DNA of 64,000 nt, taken from Gemmatimonadota bacterium (lineage in GTDB: Bacteria > JBHIER01 > G020348925). The DNA lies in NCBI GenBank assembly GCA_020348925.1, contig CP070758.1:3443880-3507879 (forward strand). The letters are read 5' to 3'. The notes under the pieces are model-generated. The model was not told the DNA's origin. It did no database searches and was given only the letters and a program-made list of their open reading frames with translations. The translations under genes and the position numbers were made by a program. Positions 34,912 to 44,023 of the stretch are shown here, piece after piece. Position 1 is the stretch's first letter; every line of letters starts with the position of its first letter.

Positions 34912-34939
34912 TTGACAACAGGAGAACTGGTGGTATATT
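34912..34939 (+). promoter_or_regulatory. sigma-70-like promoter for envelope operon
   Basis: TTGACA, 16 bases, TATATT. It would start transcripts near 34946, 76 bases before the ATG at 35022, and is the only good promoter seen before the run of plus-strand genes ending at 41063. Confidence 0.65.
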
Positions 34940-35021
34940 TAGGAAAATTTTTTGGGCGGGGATCGGATCGGGAGTGAGTAGGTTGGCACTCTATGCTCAA
35001 ATGAGTTAAAGAAAAGGAACG

Positions 35022-36242
35022 ATGAGACGGATTTTTTTATTCTTTTGTGTCGGAATTCTTCTGACCCTCTTTGGTTGCGACGAGCGCAAGAGCACCCCTG
35101 TGGGAAGTGACGTCATCGACCGAGATGACTGGGGCGAATTCCGGGAGGTCTGCTTTCAGCCAGCCGCGCAGGATACCTTTTACCATGAAGCTATCCCGGC
35201 CAATACAGGTCCCCTGCTCCTTGTGGGTGCATATCATGGCTTTCAGACGAAGAGTCTCCTCAAGTTCGAGCTACCCCAGAATATTCAGGTCATCCAGACC
35301 TCAGTCATACTGGCCACATACGATGTTATTTCCGAGGAGCAGCTCTCTGAAGCCGACAGTATGTGGATCATTATCTCCCTGACCGAAACGGACTGGAGCG
35401 ACAGCACCCTAACCTTCGACTCCCCTCTGAGCGAGACACCTGTGGAGACCGTAGCAGTAAAGAGTTCAAGTGACAATATATTCTCCTTTTCCCTCCCGCC
35501 GGAGGAGATCCAATCTTTGATCGACAGTCAGCACCTATTCATCAGCCTTCTCTTGAGCAGCGCCCAGGAGCTTAACACGACGCAAGGGACAGAATTCATC
35601 AAGAAATTCTATTCCTCCGAGTTTCTGACACCTCTGTTAAGCATTACCTGGACCGAGACCGACACCTCCGATACAACACTCGGTTCCATTGAGGATGTCT
35701 TTGTCGTCAACCGAGATATAGACTGGCCGGCCGACGTTTGGACGGACCGATTGGTGGTGGGCAACGGCTACAGAGACAGAACTTCTTTCTCATACCGGAG
35801 TTTTTTGAAATTCGAAATTCCGGATTCAATCTCCGAAGCATCTACGGTGATTTGGGGCAAGCTGACACTTTATCCGGATGACGTCAATTCTTTTTTCAAT
35901 AACGTAAATGTCGGTATTTACGCCGTCACGAGTCCCAACTGGGACGATCTCGAATTCGATTCAGATACTGAGTCAGAGCCGATTGATCAGAAAACGGTAA
36001 CTCTCGGCCAAGATGCCATTGTCTTTGATATTCGCAGCGTGATTCAGGATTGGATTAGCGGCAAGAGACAGAATTACGGGCTGAGGGTGAAATCCATCGA
36101 TGAGGATTGGGATATAACCTCTTCTGTCTTTCATTCATCGCAAAGCGATCCCGGGCTCGGCCCGAAACTTGAAGTGGCCTACGCCACACCGCCTGAGTTC
36201 GGCTCGAAGGGCACCGAGGAGGTCAGCGAGAGTGAGCCTTAG
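35022..36242 (+). CDS. lipoprotein with DNRLRE-type repeats
   Basis: 406 residues; signal peptide with lipobox LFGC (Cys19). Two DNRLRE-like modules: FQPAAQDTFYHEAIPANTG...LLKFELPQNI and VVNRDIDWPADVWTDRLVVGNGYRDRTSFSYRSFLKFEIP, the second ending WISGKRQNYGLRVKS. DNRLRE domains are beta-sandwich modules of cell-surface proteins with no known catalysis. It heads the envelope operon; the stop is 1 base from the next ATG. Confidence 0.78.
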   Translation: MRRIFLFFCVGILLTLFGCDERKSTPVGSDVIDRDDWGEFREVCFQPAAQDTFYHEAIPANTGPLLLVGAYHGFQTKSLLKFELPQNIQVIQTSVILATYDVISEEQLSEADSMWIIISLTETDWSDSTLTFDSPLSETPVETVAVKSSSDNIFSFSLPPEEIQSLIDSQHLFISLLLSSAQELNTTQGTEFIKKFYSSEFLTPLLSITWTETDTSDTTLGSIEDVFVVNRDIDWPADVWTDRLVVGNGYRDRTSFSYRSFLKFEIPDSISEASTVIWGKLTLYPDDVNSFFNNVNVGIYAVTSPNWDDLEFDSDTESEPIDQKTVTLGQDAIVFDIRSVIQDWISGKRQNYGLRVKSIDEDWDITSSVFHSSQSDPGLGPKLEVAYATPPEFGSKGTEEVSESEP

Positions 36243-36243
36243 A

Positions 36244-37464
36244 ATGAAGTCGGTCATAACCATCATTTTTGCCCTGGTTCTCACATCCGTGTACGCCACT
36301 GGTTGGGGCGATTCCATCTTCTCCATAAACGGACTTGGGGAAATATCGTATCCCGTGGATGGACAGGCGAGAGGAATGGGAGGAATCACCCTGGCTTTCC
36401 TCGAGGGACGCGGGGTCAGTTTCATCAATCCGGCCATCGTCGGTGCTGTGGATACGACGACCGTTACAGCCGTCTTCCTCTTTGAACAACGAAAAGTGAA
36501 AGACAGCACATCCAGGACGAACATTTACTCCTGGGGACCGAAATTTATGCGCCTCGTAGTCCCCATTTCACATGGTTTTGTCATCGGCGGTGGAATTGCT
36601 CCCTACAGTGATGTCAATTTTCACCTCAGGGACACTGGTCTCCATCTCGGTTCGGATACGGGGACCCCAAATGAGCCTTACACATTGCACGTCTCCGCCG
36701 ACGGGGGCACGCGTCTTGGTTCTGTCACATTGGCCAAGAATTTTGGGAACAGACTCTACTTCGGTCTCTGTGCGAATTTCCTCTTCGGATCGATTACTCA
36801 AGAGTGGAGGCGTGATTTTTCCAACTCGGAGTTTGAGGACTCAGATGATCTCTATGATACGCACTATTTCGGCCAAATCTACTGCGGCGGGATCGCCCTT
36901 CGACCCCATCGCCGGTGGACGTTCGGGTTTCTCTTCAGCCGATCCGGGACCATTGAGGCGACGACGGAAAGGAGCTCCGTCTCCGGCACAATGGATCAGG
37001 AGAAAAACGAACTCGATTTCCCCGATGCATACGGCATTGGGACAACCTGCCGGCTTTTCCCTCGAGTCACAATTGGGGCAGACATCTACACTCGAATGTG
37101 GAAAAAATTCAGATTGAATGGAACCGAAGTCCCAGAATATGAGAATACGACTCGGTACTCCTTTGGTTGCGAGGTAACACCGACCCCTGACAAACTGGCT
37201 TCCTTTTTTCAAAAGAGACCGTGGCGGATAGGGTTCTATCACAAACCATGGTACTACAGGGACGCACGCGGAAATCGTCCCTCCGAGACCTTCTTCACAA
37301 TGGGGACGAGTATCTTCTTCAAAGAACGGAGAGGAACGCTTGACATCGCTCTTGAGATCGGCAAGCGAGGGAGTATTGCGGAGAACGGTGCCCAAGAGTG
37401 GGTTTTCCGTCAATCGCTCTCCGTGGTCGGGTGGGAGCGCTGGTTTCAAAAGAGACAGTACTGA
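36244..37464 (+). CDS. outer-membrane beta-barrel protein
   Basis: 406 residues from ATG 36244 (MKSVITIIFALVLTSVYATG is the signal peptide). DGQARGMGGITLAFLEGRGVSFINPAIVG is the PorV/UPF0164-type plug signature in variant form (RGMGG...FINPA). The remainder alternates aromatic and small residues with Gly turns, as in a 12-16-strand barrel, and ends with W. It probably moves or anchors surface proteins in the outer membrane. Tightly coupled to the lipoprotein gene before it. Confidence 0.78.
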   Translation: MKSVITIIFALVLTSVYATGWGDSIFSINGLGEISYPVDGQARGMGGITLAFLEGRGVSFINPAIVGAVDTTTVTAVFLFEQRKVKDSTSRTNIYSWGPKFMRLVVPISHGFVIGGGIAPYSDVNFHLRDTGLHLGSDTGTPNEPYTLHVSADGGTRLGSVTLAKNFGNRLYFGLCANFLFGSITQEWRRDFSNSEFEDSDDLYDTHYFGQIYCGGIALRPHRRWTFGFLFSRSGTIEATTERSSVSGTMDQEKNELDFPDAYGIGTTCRLFPRVTIGADIYTRMWKKFRLNGTEVPEYENTTRYSFGCEVTPTPDKLASFFQKRPWRIGFYHKPWYYRDARGNRPSETFFTMGTSIFFKERRGTLDIALEIGKRGSIAENGAQEWVFRQSLSVVGWERWFQKRQY

Positions 37465-37469
37465 GATTT

Positions 37470-38267
37470 ATGTCTATGGATCAATTACAACGATTTCAAA
37501 GTACAATATTTCTAAAACTTGGATCACGATGGGTCTTCGCGAGTTTCACAATTTTGATGGCTCTTTTCATCGTGGGCTGCGGTTCCCACAGGGTTAAAGT
37601 AGAACTCGACGCTGAAGAGCGATATCACCTCGGCAAGCGTTTACTCGATAAAGGTGATTGTCTCGAAGCCGTTCAAGAATTTCAGAAAGTTATCTTCAAC
37701 TTTCCCGGAAGCGATTATGTTGATGATGCGGAGTACGGCCTGGGCATGGCCCACTACTGCGCCGAGGAATATGCTTTGGCCGCTTCGGAATTCCGCCGCG
37801 TTTTGAGGGATTACCCCCGAAGTACCTATGCCGACGACGCCCAATACATGCTCGGAGTGTGCTATTTTGATCAATCGATGCCCACGGGTCTCGACCAGGA
37901 GTTCACCCAGAAGGCGATCGAGGCGTTCCAGAAATTACTTGATGACTACCCGGAGAGCGAACTCGTTGATCAAGCTCGCGAGAAGTTAGGATTGTCCAGG
38001 GACAAACTGGCCAAGAAGGACTTTGACACTGGCCGCCTTTATTTGAAACTGGATTATTTTCAGGCGGCGATTCTCTCTTTTGAGGGAATACTCACTCAAT
38101 ACCCGGATTCCAAGTGGGCTGCCGAGGCCCAATACTCCCTCGGTGAAGTCTACAAGAATCAAAAGGAATACACCAAGGCGCTGTCGGCCTATGAGAAGGT
38201 GGTCACGAACTATCCAACTGAAAAAGTGGCCGAGAAGGCGATGAAAAGAATCCAGGAGATTCGATAG
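37470..38267 (+). CDS. bamD: BamD-like TPR outer-membrane lipoprotein
   Basis: 265 residues from ATG 37470. The hydrophobic stretch ends in lipobox FIVGC (Cys37). TPR units follow: YHLGKRLLDKGDCLEAVQEFQ, trimmed to LLDKGDCLEAVQEFQK, FPGSDYVDDAEYGLGMA, YPRSTYADDAQYMLGVC, YPDSKWAAEAQYSLGE and FPTEK-like YPTEKVAEKAMKRI. The first repeats match YfiO/BamD, the BAM-complex lipoprotein that helps insert barrels. It starts just after the barrel gene, which fits a role in outer-membrane assembly. A second, paralogous function cannot be excluded because BamA is not in the window. Confidence 0.8.
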   Translation: MSMDQLQRFQSTIFLKLGSRWVFASFTILMALFIVGCGSHRVKVELDAEERYHLGKRLLDKGDCLEAVQEFQKVIFNFPGSDYVDDAEYGLGMAHYCAEEYALAASEFRRVLRDYPRSTYADDAQYMLGVCYFDQSMPTGLDQEFTQKAIEAFQKLLDDYPESELVDQAREKLGLSRDKLAKKDFDTGRLYLKLDYFQAAILSFEGILTQYPDSKWAAEAQYSLGEVYKNQKEYTKALSAYEKVVTNYPTEKVAEKAMKRIQEIR

Positions 38268-38332
38268 AACAGGCGACGACACAGAGATCTCATACATTCG
38301 GCTCAGTCGAAAATATTGAATTGTAATATATC

Positions 38333-38962
38333 GTGCACGACACTACAAGATTGAAAACAAGTATCACCCGCATTGGAATTTTTGGAGGTACATTCAACCC
38401 TCCCCACCTCGGGCATCTCATCGTTGCTGAGGAGGTTCGTCAGCAATGCTCCCTGCATAAAATCGTTTTTATGCCTTCAGCCAGACCCCCTCATAAAGTG
38501 CACTCCCCCTTGATCGATTCCCAGCATCGATTTATCATGACCCAGCTGGCCGTCCGAGACAATCCCAATTTTGAAATATCTGACATGGAAATGAAGCGCC
38601 ATGGAAAATCATACACTATCGACACCTTGAAAGAGTTTCGAAACACGTATGGTTCGCATGCCGATATCTTCTTCATCATGGGTGGAGACAGTATCTTTGA
38701 AATCGATACATGGAAAAAACCGGAAGAACTCTTGGGGCTCTGTCATGTCATTGTGACGACGCGTCCTGGATTTGATCTGACAAGGGTCAATGATCGTTTT
38801 GGCGACAGGATCATTTTCGTGGACGTGTTAAACATCGATATCTCATCAACAGATATTCGACGGAGAGTCCGAGAGGGAAGAAGTATTCTCTATTTGGTAC
38901 CCAAAGGGGTTGAGGAATATATTCGGGATGAGAAGTTGTATCTCACTGAGAACGTCACGTAA
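38333..38962 (+). CDS. nadD: nicotinate-nucleotide adenylyltransferase
   Basis: 209 residues. Nucleotidyltransferase signature GIFGGTFNPPHLGH at about 15-28, mid-chain MGGDSIFEIDTWKKPEEL, and the ISSTDIRRRV motif near 176-185, all standard in NadD. It makes nicotinate adenine dinucleotide from NaMN and ATP in NAD synthesis. The start is GTG at 38333 with no strong ribosome site (TTG 38351 is possible). It is an enzyme set in the middle of an envelope-protein operon. Confidence 0.92.
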   Translation: MHDTTRLKTSITRIGIFGGTFNPPHLGHLIVAEEVRQQCSLHKIVFMPSARPPHKVHSPLIDSQHRFIMTQLAVRDNPNFEISDMEMKRHGKSYTIDTLKEFRNTYGSHADIFFIMGGDSIFEIDTWKKPEELLGLCHVIVTTRPGFDLTRVNDRFGDRIIFVDVLNIDISSTDIRRRVREGRSILYLVPKGVEEYIRDEKLYLTENVT

Positions 38963-39004
38963 CTTGAAAACTCGTGAAGGGCGTTTCACCTTAGAAAGAA
39001 AAAT

Positions 39005-39907
39005 ATGAAAACGGTTTTACCCTACATTTTTTTCATTGCCCTTGCCTTGCCCGGATGTAATATCCTGGGCTGGACGCACAGGAACGAACAATCTCATTTG
39101 GATCGAGGCATGGAGCTCATGCGGCAGGGGGATTATGCACAAGCCGAGCAAGAGTTCGCTCGGGCAAAAGAGGAGAATCCAGCCAGCGCCGATGCCAGAT
39201 ATTATCACGCCAAGGCTGTCCAGAGAGGTGCTCACTTTGACATTGTTGATCTGGTCAAGGAGGTCTCTCAGGCGAGAACAGATCGTTGCCAAGATGGGGC
39301 TTCACTACCCCTCTACAACAATGAGATCGACGTTCTTGACGAGATATACAGGGTCAATCTGATCATTGTGAACGACCTGCGTCCCATATATGACGGCGAA
39401 ACTCACGGGAGTATCAGTGCCCGTGACATCGATATTGACCTGGCCTTCGCCTCTCTCCTCACCGCCCTCCCCGGACTGAGAGACACAAACAGGGACAGCA
39501 CCATCAATGATGTGGATCTCCTCCTCGATATCAGATACTCATCGACTTTGGAGGAATATTATATTACGGGATTCCATGAATTTTTGGGAGGAGGAAGTCA
39601 GCCTCGTTCCCTCCCCATCAACGCCTCGGGAGTGAATCCGGAGGATATCAATCCTCTCATCAATTACGTTTTAGATCTCATCGAAGAGAGTGACGACCTC
39701 CTCATAGCGACCCTGCAAAGATGGACCACCGGGACGAGTGAGGAGAACATCAGAAATCTTCTCGAAGACATTCGCACAACCATCGTCAAATATTATTACG
39801 ACGATGATAGGGATAACGACGGCGATGCAATGAGTGACGAGGAGCAGCTCAATGGTTTTGACGACGACGATGACGGCCTGATCGACGAGGATACGGATCA
39901 TGTTTAG
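39005..39907 (+). CDS. TPR lipoprotein with acidic calcium-like tail
   Basis: 300 residues; signal peptide ending LALPGC (Cys18 lipidation). A TPR unit (GMELMRQGDYAQAEQEFARA) is followed by a helical domain and a very acidic tail DDDRDNDGDAMSDEEQLNG and DDDDDGLIDEDTD, which resembles EF-hand/thrombospondin-3 loops and may bind calcium. The stop overlaps the next ATG by 8 bases, implying coupled synthesis with the following barrel. Confidence 0.75.
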   Translation: MKTVLPYIFFIALALPGCNILGWTHRNEQSHLDRGMELMRQGDYAQAEQEFARAKEENPASADARYYHAKAVQRGAHFDIVDLVKEVSQARTDRCQDGASLPLYNNEIDVLDEIYRVNLIIVNDLRPIYDGETHGSISARDIDIDLAFASLLTALPGLRDTNRDSTINDVDLLLDIRYSSTLEEYYITGFHEFLGGGSQPRSLPINASGVNPEDINPLINYVLDLIEESDDLLIATLQRWTTGTSEENIRNLLEDIRTTIVKYYYDDDRDNDGDAMSDEEQLNGFDDDDDGLIDEDTDHV

Positions 39908-41063
39908 AAAGAGAGCGAAAAATTCTATCTTACGATTTTTAACGCCACGGGGATTTCCCTTTGTTCTCATTTTGGCAGTATTGTTCTCCTCTCGAAGTTC
40001 CACATGTGCCGGTTCCCATCCTCCCGTGTTCAGACCTGATATGAAAGCCTTGGGAATGGGCGGAGCCTATGTGGCTGCGGGCGATAATGCGAACGTCTTG
40101 GTTTACAATCCTGCACTCTTGAGCCGAGTGGGCTTCGACCTCGTCATCCCCAGTCTCCGACTGCGCCTTGACGATAATTTTTGGGACGTGGCAAATTTTA
40201 TCGTGGACCATCAAGAGGATTTCGCACATTTTGACAGCTTATACGCCGGTCAGGGAGACAGCGCATCCCTCGAGAACCTCGAGGAATTTCTCGAGGAAAT
40301 CACACCGTATGAGGACCGGTGGGGCAAGAGCAGGTTCGCTCCCATGTTCAGTCTTTCTTTTAAGCATTTTGGGATCGGGATTTTCAACACGACCGACATC
40401 TGGATCAAAGTGGATAAGGGGATATACAATCCAAAGGTTTACGGCCAGGCTGTTTCAGACCTTGTTTTCGTATCAGGCTATTCACAACCGGTAAGCGACA
40501 AAGTCACGCTCGGGGTAACCGGGAAATATGTCAGCCGCCGTACAAGCGGCTTAGTTCAAATTGGCGCTGCGAACCTTGGCGGAACAAACGAGGTGTTGAA
40601 GCCGGCGTACAATAATTTGCGCAAAGATGAGAGAGGAATTGGTCTCGATCTTGGTGTTCTCTACGCCCCAAAACCGCGACTTGACTTCGGCTTCGTCATG
40701 ACAGAGGTCCTCAGCCAAATAGGAGGTCGGAGTATATCGAGAAATCTCAAAGCAGGAGTTGCCTATCGGTGGGAGACATTGCCCTGGCTCTCTCTGAGGA
40801 ATGGGGTCGTGGCCGCCGACGTTGAAGATCTCCTTTTCACCTCTGGAGACAGTTTCTTCAAACAGCTTCATGTGGGTGCTGCGACGACGCTTTTCGTCTT
40901 TGACCTCAGAGCCGGCTGCAATCGAGGCTATCTCTCAGCTGGAATTGGTCTCAACCTCTATATATTTAATATCGATTATGTCTATTATGGAGAGGAATTG
41001 GGAACATACCCTGGCCACAAGGCCGAGTGGTACCATGCCCTCGAGTTGGCTGTGGGATGGTAG
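39900..41063 (+). CDS. TraF/PorV-like outer-membrane barrel protein
   Basis: 387 residues; signal peptide GFPFVLILAVLFSSRSSTCAG. Signature FRPDMKALGMGGAYVAAGDNANVLVYNPALL, shortened to ALGMGGAYVAAGDNA and YNPALL, marks the PorV/UPF0164/TraF-like group. The body has repeated barrel strands and ends in an aromatic (AVGW), as expected of BAM substrates. Last gene of the plus-strand operon; it faces lptG with 107 bases between stops. Confidence 0.8.
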   Translation: MFRKRAKNSILRFLTPRGFPFVLILAVLFSSRSSTCAGSHPPVFRPDMKALGMGGAYVAAGDNANVLVYNPALLSRVGFDLVIPSLRLRLDDNFWDVANFIVDHQEDFAHFDSLYAGQGDSASLENLEEFLEEITPYEDRWGKSRFAPMFSLSFKHFGIGIFNTTDIWIKVDKGIYNPKVYGQAVSDLVFVSGYSQPVSDKVTLGVTGKYVSRRTSGLVQIGAANLGGTNEVLKPAYNNLRKDERGIGLDLGVLYAPKPRLDFGFVMTEVLSQIGGRSISRNLKAGVAYRWETLPWLSLRNGVVAADVEDLLFTSGDSFFKQLHVGAATTLFVFDLRAGCNRGYLSAGIGLNLYIFNIDYVYYGEELGTYPGHKAEWYHALELAVGW

Positions 41064-41170
41064 AGATGATCAAAGCTGCGCATTCAAGAAACCGAAATAC
41101 CAGGGAACCAGGTGAAAGGAATACCCTGATTCAATAGCTTGAGCCTCGAATCCCCGAACCTTTAAGATTT

Positions 41171-42247
41171 TCATTTCCGTGCTTTCACCAGAAGCGTAAC
41201 TCCAATAAGACCGAAGATCACGTTTCCAATCCAGGCAGCGGCCAACGGGGGTAAATCACCTGTCCGGCCGAATGCCCGGCCGGCTTCCATCACCGTGTAA
41301 TAGACGAAGCAGATAAAAAGGCTGATTCCAAAGCCGACCGCGGCTCCGCTCTTTCGACGGACCGAGGCCAGGGCTGTACCGAAAAGAACAATGATCATGT
41401 TCGTGAAAGGGAAAGAGAGTTTGAGATGAAAGTCAGCTCTCCATCGTTGCGCATCACCCCCCATCCTCTGGACACGTCCAATATATTTTCTGAGCTCGAG
41501 AACATTCATTTCCTCGGGATCCTTCGGGCGTTGAGCAATATCGTCGGGAGTGAAATCAAAATCCGAACGCCGTAACAGAGAAAATGTTTCGAACTGTTCC
41601 TCGTCATCTTCGAAGGTTCTTCTCTCTCCCTGTTTTAAAACCCAAACGGAATTTTCCCAGATCATAGTACCCGCATCAATCCGTTCGACAAGTTTATCTC
41701 CATCGTAAACTTGGATGAGGACTTTCTTGGCAGTTCGTGTTCTGCTCGCGTACTCATTGATGTATATGAGTCTCCTTGGCGTGTCTTGGAGATAGATATC
41801 CCTTCTTCGCAGAATATCTTGAGAGGGACGCTTTTTGATTTGCACACGTTCGACATGCGCCCTCCGACGGTTCGCTTCGGGAACAACGAGCTCGCTGAAC
41901 AGAAGTGCGAAGAGACTGATCGCAATGCCAATTCTGAAAAGGGGCAGGAGAACTCTATAGAGGCTTACTCCTGAGGCTTTAAGGGCTACAGACTCATTGT
42001 GCCGCACCATCTGACCGATTGTGAACAGACACGACAGAAGAACGGCCACAGGTAACGTGAGATTGGCCATGAACGGCACGTACAGGAGGTAGTATTTGAC
42101 GACAAGAACAAGGGGAGTGTTGTTATCGATGAACGTGTCGAGGTTTTCAATCAGGTCAATAAGAACATATATCACGACGAATGCAATAAGGGCAGCGCCG
42201 AGTGTTGCTACGAATTGTCTCGTTACGTATCGGTCGATTATGCGCAT
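41171..42247 (-). CDS. lptG: LPS export permease LptG
   Basis: 358 residues of the YjgP/YjgQ family. It begins MRIIDRYVTRQFVATLGAAL, has membrane helices near 12-35, 50-75, 95-120 and three near the C-terminus, with a periplasmic jellyroll (about 125-250) in between. With LptF and LptB it forms the ABC exporter that pulls lipopolysaccharide from the inner membrane. It is preceded by the lptF-like gene with a 263-base gap that holds no convincing gene or promoter. Confidence 0.87.
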   Translation of the reverse strand: MRIIDRYVTRQFVATLGAALIAFVVIYVLIDLIENLDTFIDNNTPLVLVVKYYLLYVPFMANLTLPVAVLLSCLFTIGQMVRHNESVALKASGVSLYRVLLPLFRIGIAISLFALLFSELVVPEANRRRAHVERVQIKKRPSQDILRRRDIYLQDTPRRLIYINEYASRTRTAKKVLIQVYDGDKLVERIDAGTMIWENSVWVLKQGERRTFEDDEEQFETFSLLRRSDFDFTPDDIAQRPKDPEEMNVLELRKYIGRVQRMGGDAQRWRADFHLKLSFPFTNMIIVLFGTALASVRRKSGAAVGFGISLFICFVYYTVMEAGRAFGRTGDLPPLAAAWIGNVIFGLIGVTLLVKARK

Positions 42248-42510
42248 TCAAATATCCTTTTCAAACGTGTCGAGGAAACCACCACCATAAATACGACGGA
42301 AACTTTTCCTTCCTTCCAAAAGACCTTGAAAGCTTTGAAATCCGAAACTCGGAACAACCTCGCAATTCCGACGATCCAAACATATCCTTAATTCCTTTGA
42401 CTCGCTACGCTGACGGTTGTCCATTGAGTTTTTGTCATTTGAAATCCGATCTTTTTGCGAAAAGAATAGTTCTCAATTCTCCCCCCGCGCCGGGACGAGT
42501 CAAGTTTCCA

Positions 42511-43842
42511 TTATGGATCATGGTCGTGTGCTGTCTCACGCCTTCTCCTGAATCGAAAAAACCTCTCAGAGACGGCGCATCTCAGAAGATAGAGTCCGAT
42601 CCCACCAATGACTATATTTGGAGACCACATCGCCCATCCGGCCGGGACGATCCGCCGATCTGCCAACTGCTCACCTCCTATGAGGAACGCCCAATACAAG
42701 ACGAAGAAAAAAAAGCTGATCCCCAAAGCGATAGGCCATCCGCCTCGTCGAGTCATAACCGCAAGAGGAGCACCGACCAGAACGAAGACAAGGCATGCTG
42801 CTGGGATCGATATCTTTTTGTGAATTTCGACCTTGTAACGGCTGATCTGTTTCAGGGCATTTTGAATAATGCGCTCCTCCGTTTGCAGTTTCTGAAGAAC
42901 CCCTCTTCTCTCCCTGTAAAGCCGATCCATGACTTCCTGCGGAATATCCGACAAATCAGAAAAAGCGGCCAAGGACCGTTCAGGAAGGTAATCCTTGAGA
43001 TCCGTTTCAACGATGCGCCTCATTTTTTCTGCGTGTTCCTCCACAGTATCCTCATAATCTCCAATTTTGTCCTGCATCATCCGGATGCCCATTTCCCTAT
43101 CGCCCCTCCTCTTCGAATCCGTAAGTTTCAATTCAGTGCCCAATCCCGTCACGTGAAGCACATGTTTCTCGAAGGTGATCCGCCGGTACTGACTGTCCCG
43201 ATCGTGGATCTCACCGTGATACAACGTAATCGTGAATCTATCCATTTCAGGAGAAAAGTCCAGTATTCCCCGTTGGGCTCGAATAGTAACCGGTGCTTTC
43301 TTCTCTTGCTTTTCATAGATGGTGACCCCTTTCATCTCAGAGGTTTTATTATCAATCTTTTCGACGAGAATACTGTAACCGGGGAAATTATTAAACACAC
43401 CCTCTTTCAGAGTCAATGTCGGTCGCTTACGGTGAATGGCCGACATAAGGTTCTTGGCCCTGTGATTCGATTCAGGAAGAACGCGGTCGTTGAACCAAAC
43501 GAGCAAGAGGGCCAAGCCGAAAGCACATATGAGAACCGGGACAATAAGCGAAAGGAGATTCGTGCCGCTCGCCTTCACGGCTGTGATTTCGTTGTCTGCG
43601 GACAAGCGGCCGAAGGCCATGAGTGTCGACACCAACACGGCCATGGGAAGAGAAAGCGCCAACATCCAGGCCATATTCAGGACGAAAACCTCCAAAACGA
43701 TGAAAGGGCTCAAACTTTTTCCGAGAATGAAATCAAATATATCAATAATAAAATCGAGAATGAGCACGAACGTAATGATAGTCAATCCAAAAAAGAAAGG
43801 ACCGATATGAGCCTTTAAAACGTACCGTGTCAGAATTTTCAC
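42511..43842 (-). CDS. lptF: LPS export permease LptF
   Basis: 443 residues, start MKILTRYVLKAHIGPFFFGL typical of LptF. Helices near 18-38, 60-85, 100-120 and at about 345-425 flank a periplasmic domain longer than usual (about 130-340, with the acidic/basic helical insert REMGIRMMQDKIGDYEDTVEEH, cited in part: QDKIGDYEDTVEEH). E. coli LptF has 366 residues, so about 75 extra residues sit in this insert. Partner of the LptG gene downstream. An overlapping plus-strand frame at 42202-43818 is a shadow. Confidence 0.87.
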   Translation of the reverse strand: MKILTRYVLKAHIGPFFFGLTIITFVLILDFIIDIFDFILGKSLSPFIVLEVFVLNMAWMLALSLPMAVLVSTLMAFGRLSADNEITAVKASGTNLLSLIVPVLICAFGLALLLVWFNDRVLPESNHRAKNLMSAIHRKRPTLTLKEGVFNNFPGYSILVEKIDNKTSEMKGVTIYEKQEKKAPVTIRAQRGILDFSPEMDRFTITLYHGEIHDRDSQYRRITFEKHVLHVTGLGTELKLTDSKRRGDREMGIRMMQDKIGDYEDTVEEHAEKMRRIVETDLKDYLPERSLAAFSDLSDIPQEVMDRLYRERRGVLQKLQTEERIIQNALKQISRYKVEIHKKISIPAACLVFVLVGAPLAVMTRRGGWPIALGISFFFFVLYWAFLIGGEQLADRRIVPAGWAMWSPNIVIGGIGLYLLRCAVSERFFRFRRRRETAHDHDP

Positions 43843-44023
43843 CGATTCCTCCCAAACTCAGTATTCATTGGTGGCCGCATCTTCCCCTCGTTCTTTTCTT
43901 CACATTGGAACCCGCTGTCTCGGGTGAACCATCTCTCTGCACTTTGAAATCGATCTCCACGGCAATATCCTCTATGCTTTCATCTCCCTGTCACGCAGTA
44001 CGCTTCCAAACGTTCAACGTGCG

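Noticed and set aside
34984-35004. A second sigma-54-like site (TGGCAC) before the DNRLRE lipoprotein gene
   Set aside because: Spacing from TGGCAC to the following GC is two bases too short for -24/-12 geometry; a sigma-70-type promoter upstream explains transcription.
42248-42510. Short minus-strand ORF between lptF and lptG
   Set aside because: About 40 codons with low-complexity, repeat-like composition and no ribosome site; read as intergenic sequence.
42202-43818. 538-codon plus-strand frame over lptF
   Set aside because: Antisense shadow of an unmistakable YjgP/YjgQ family gene; no start signal.
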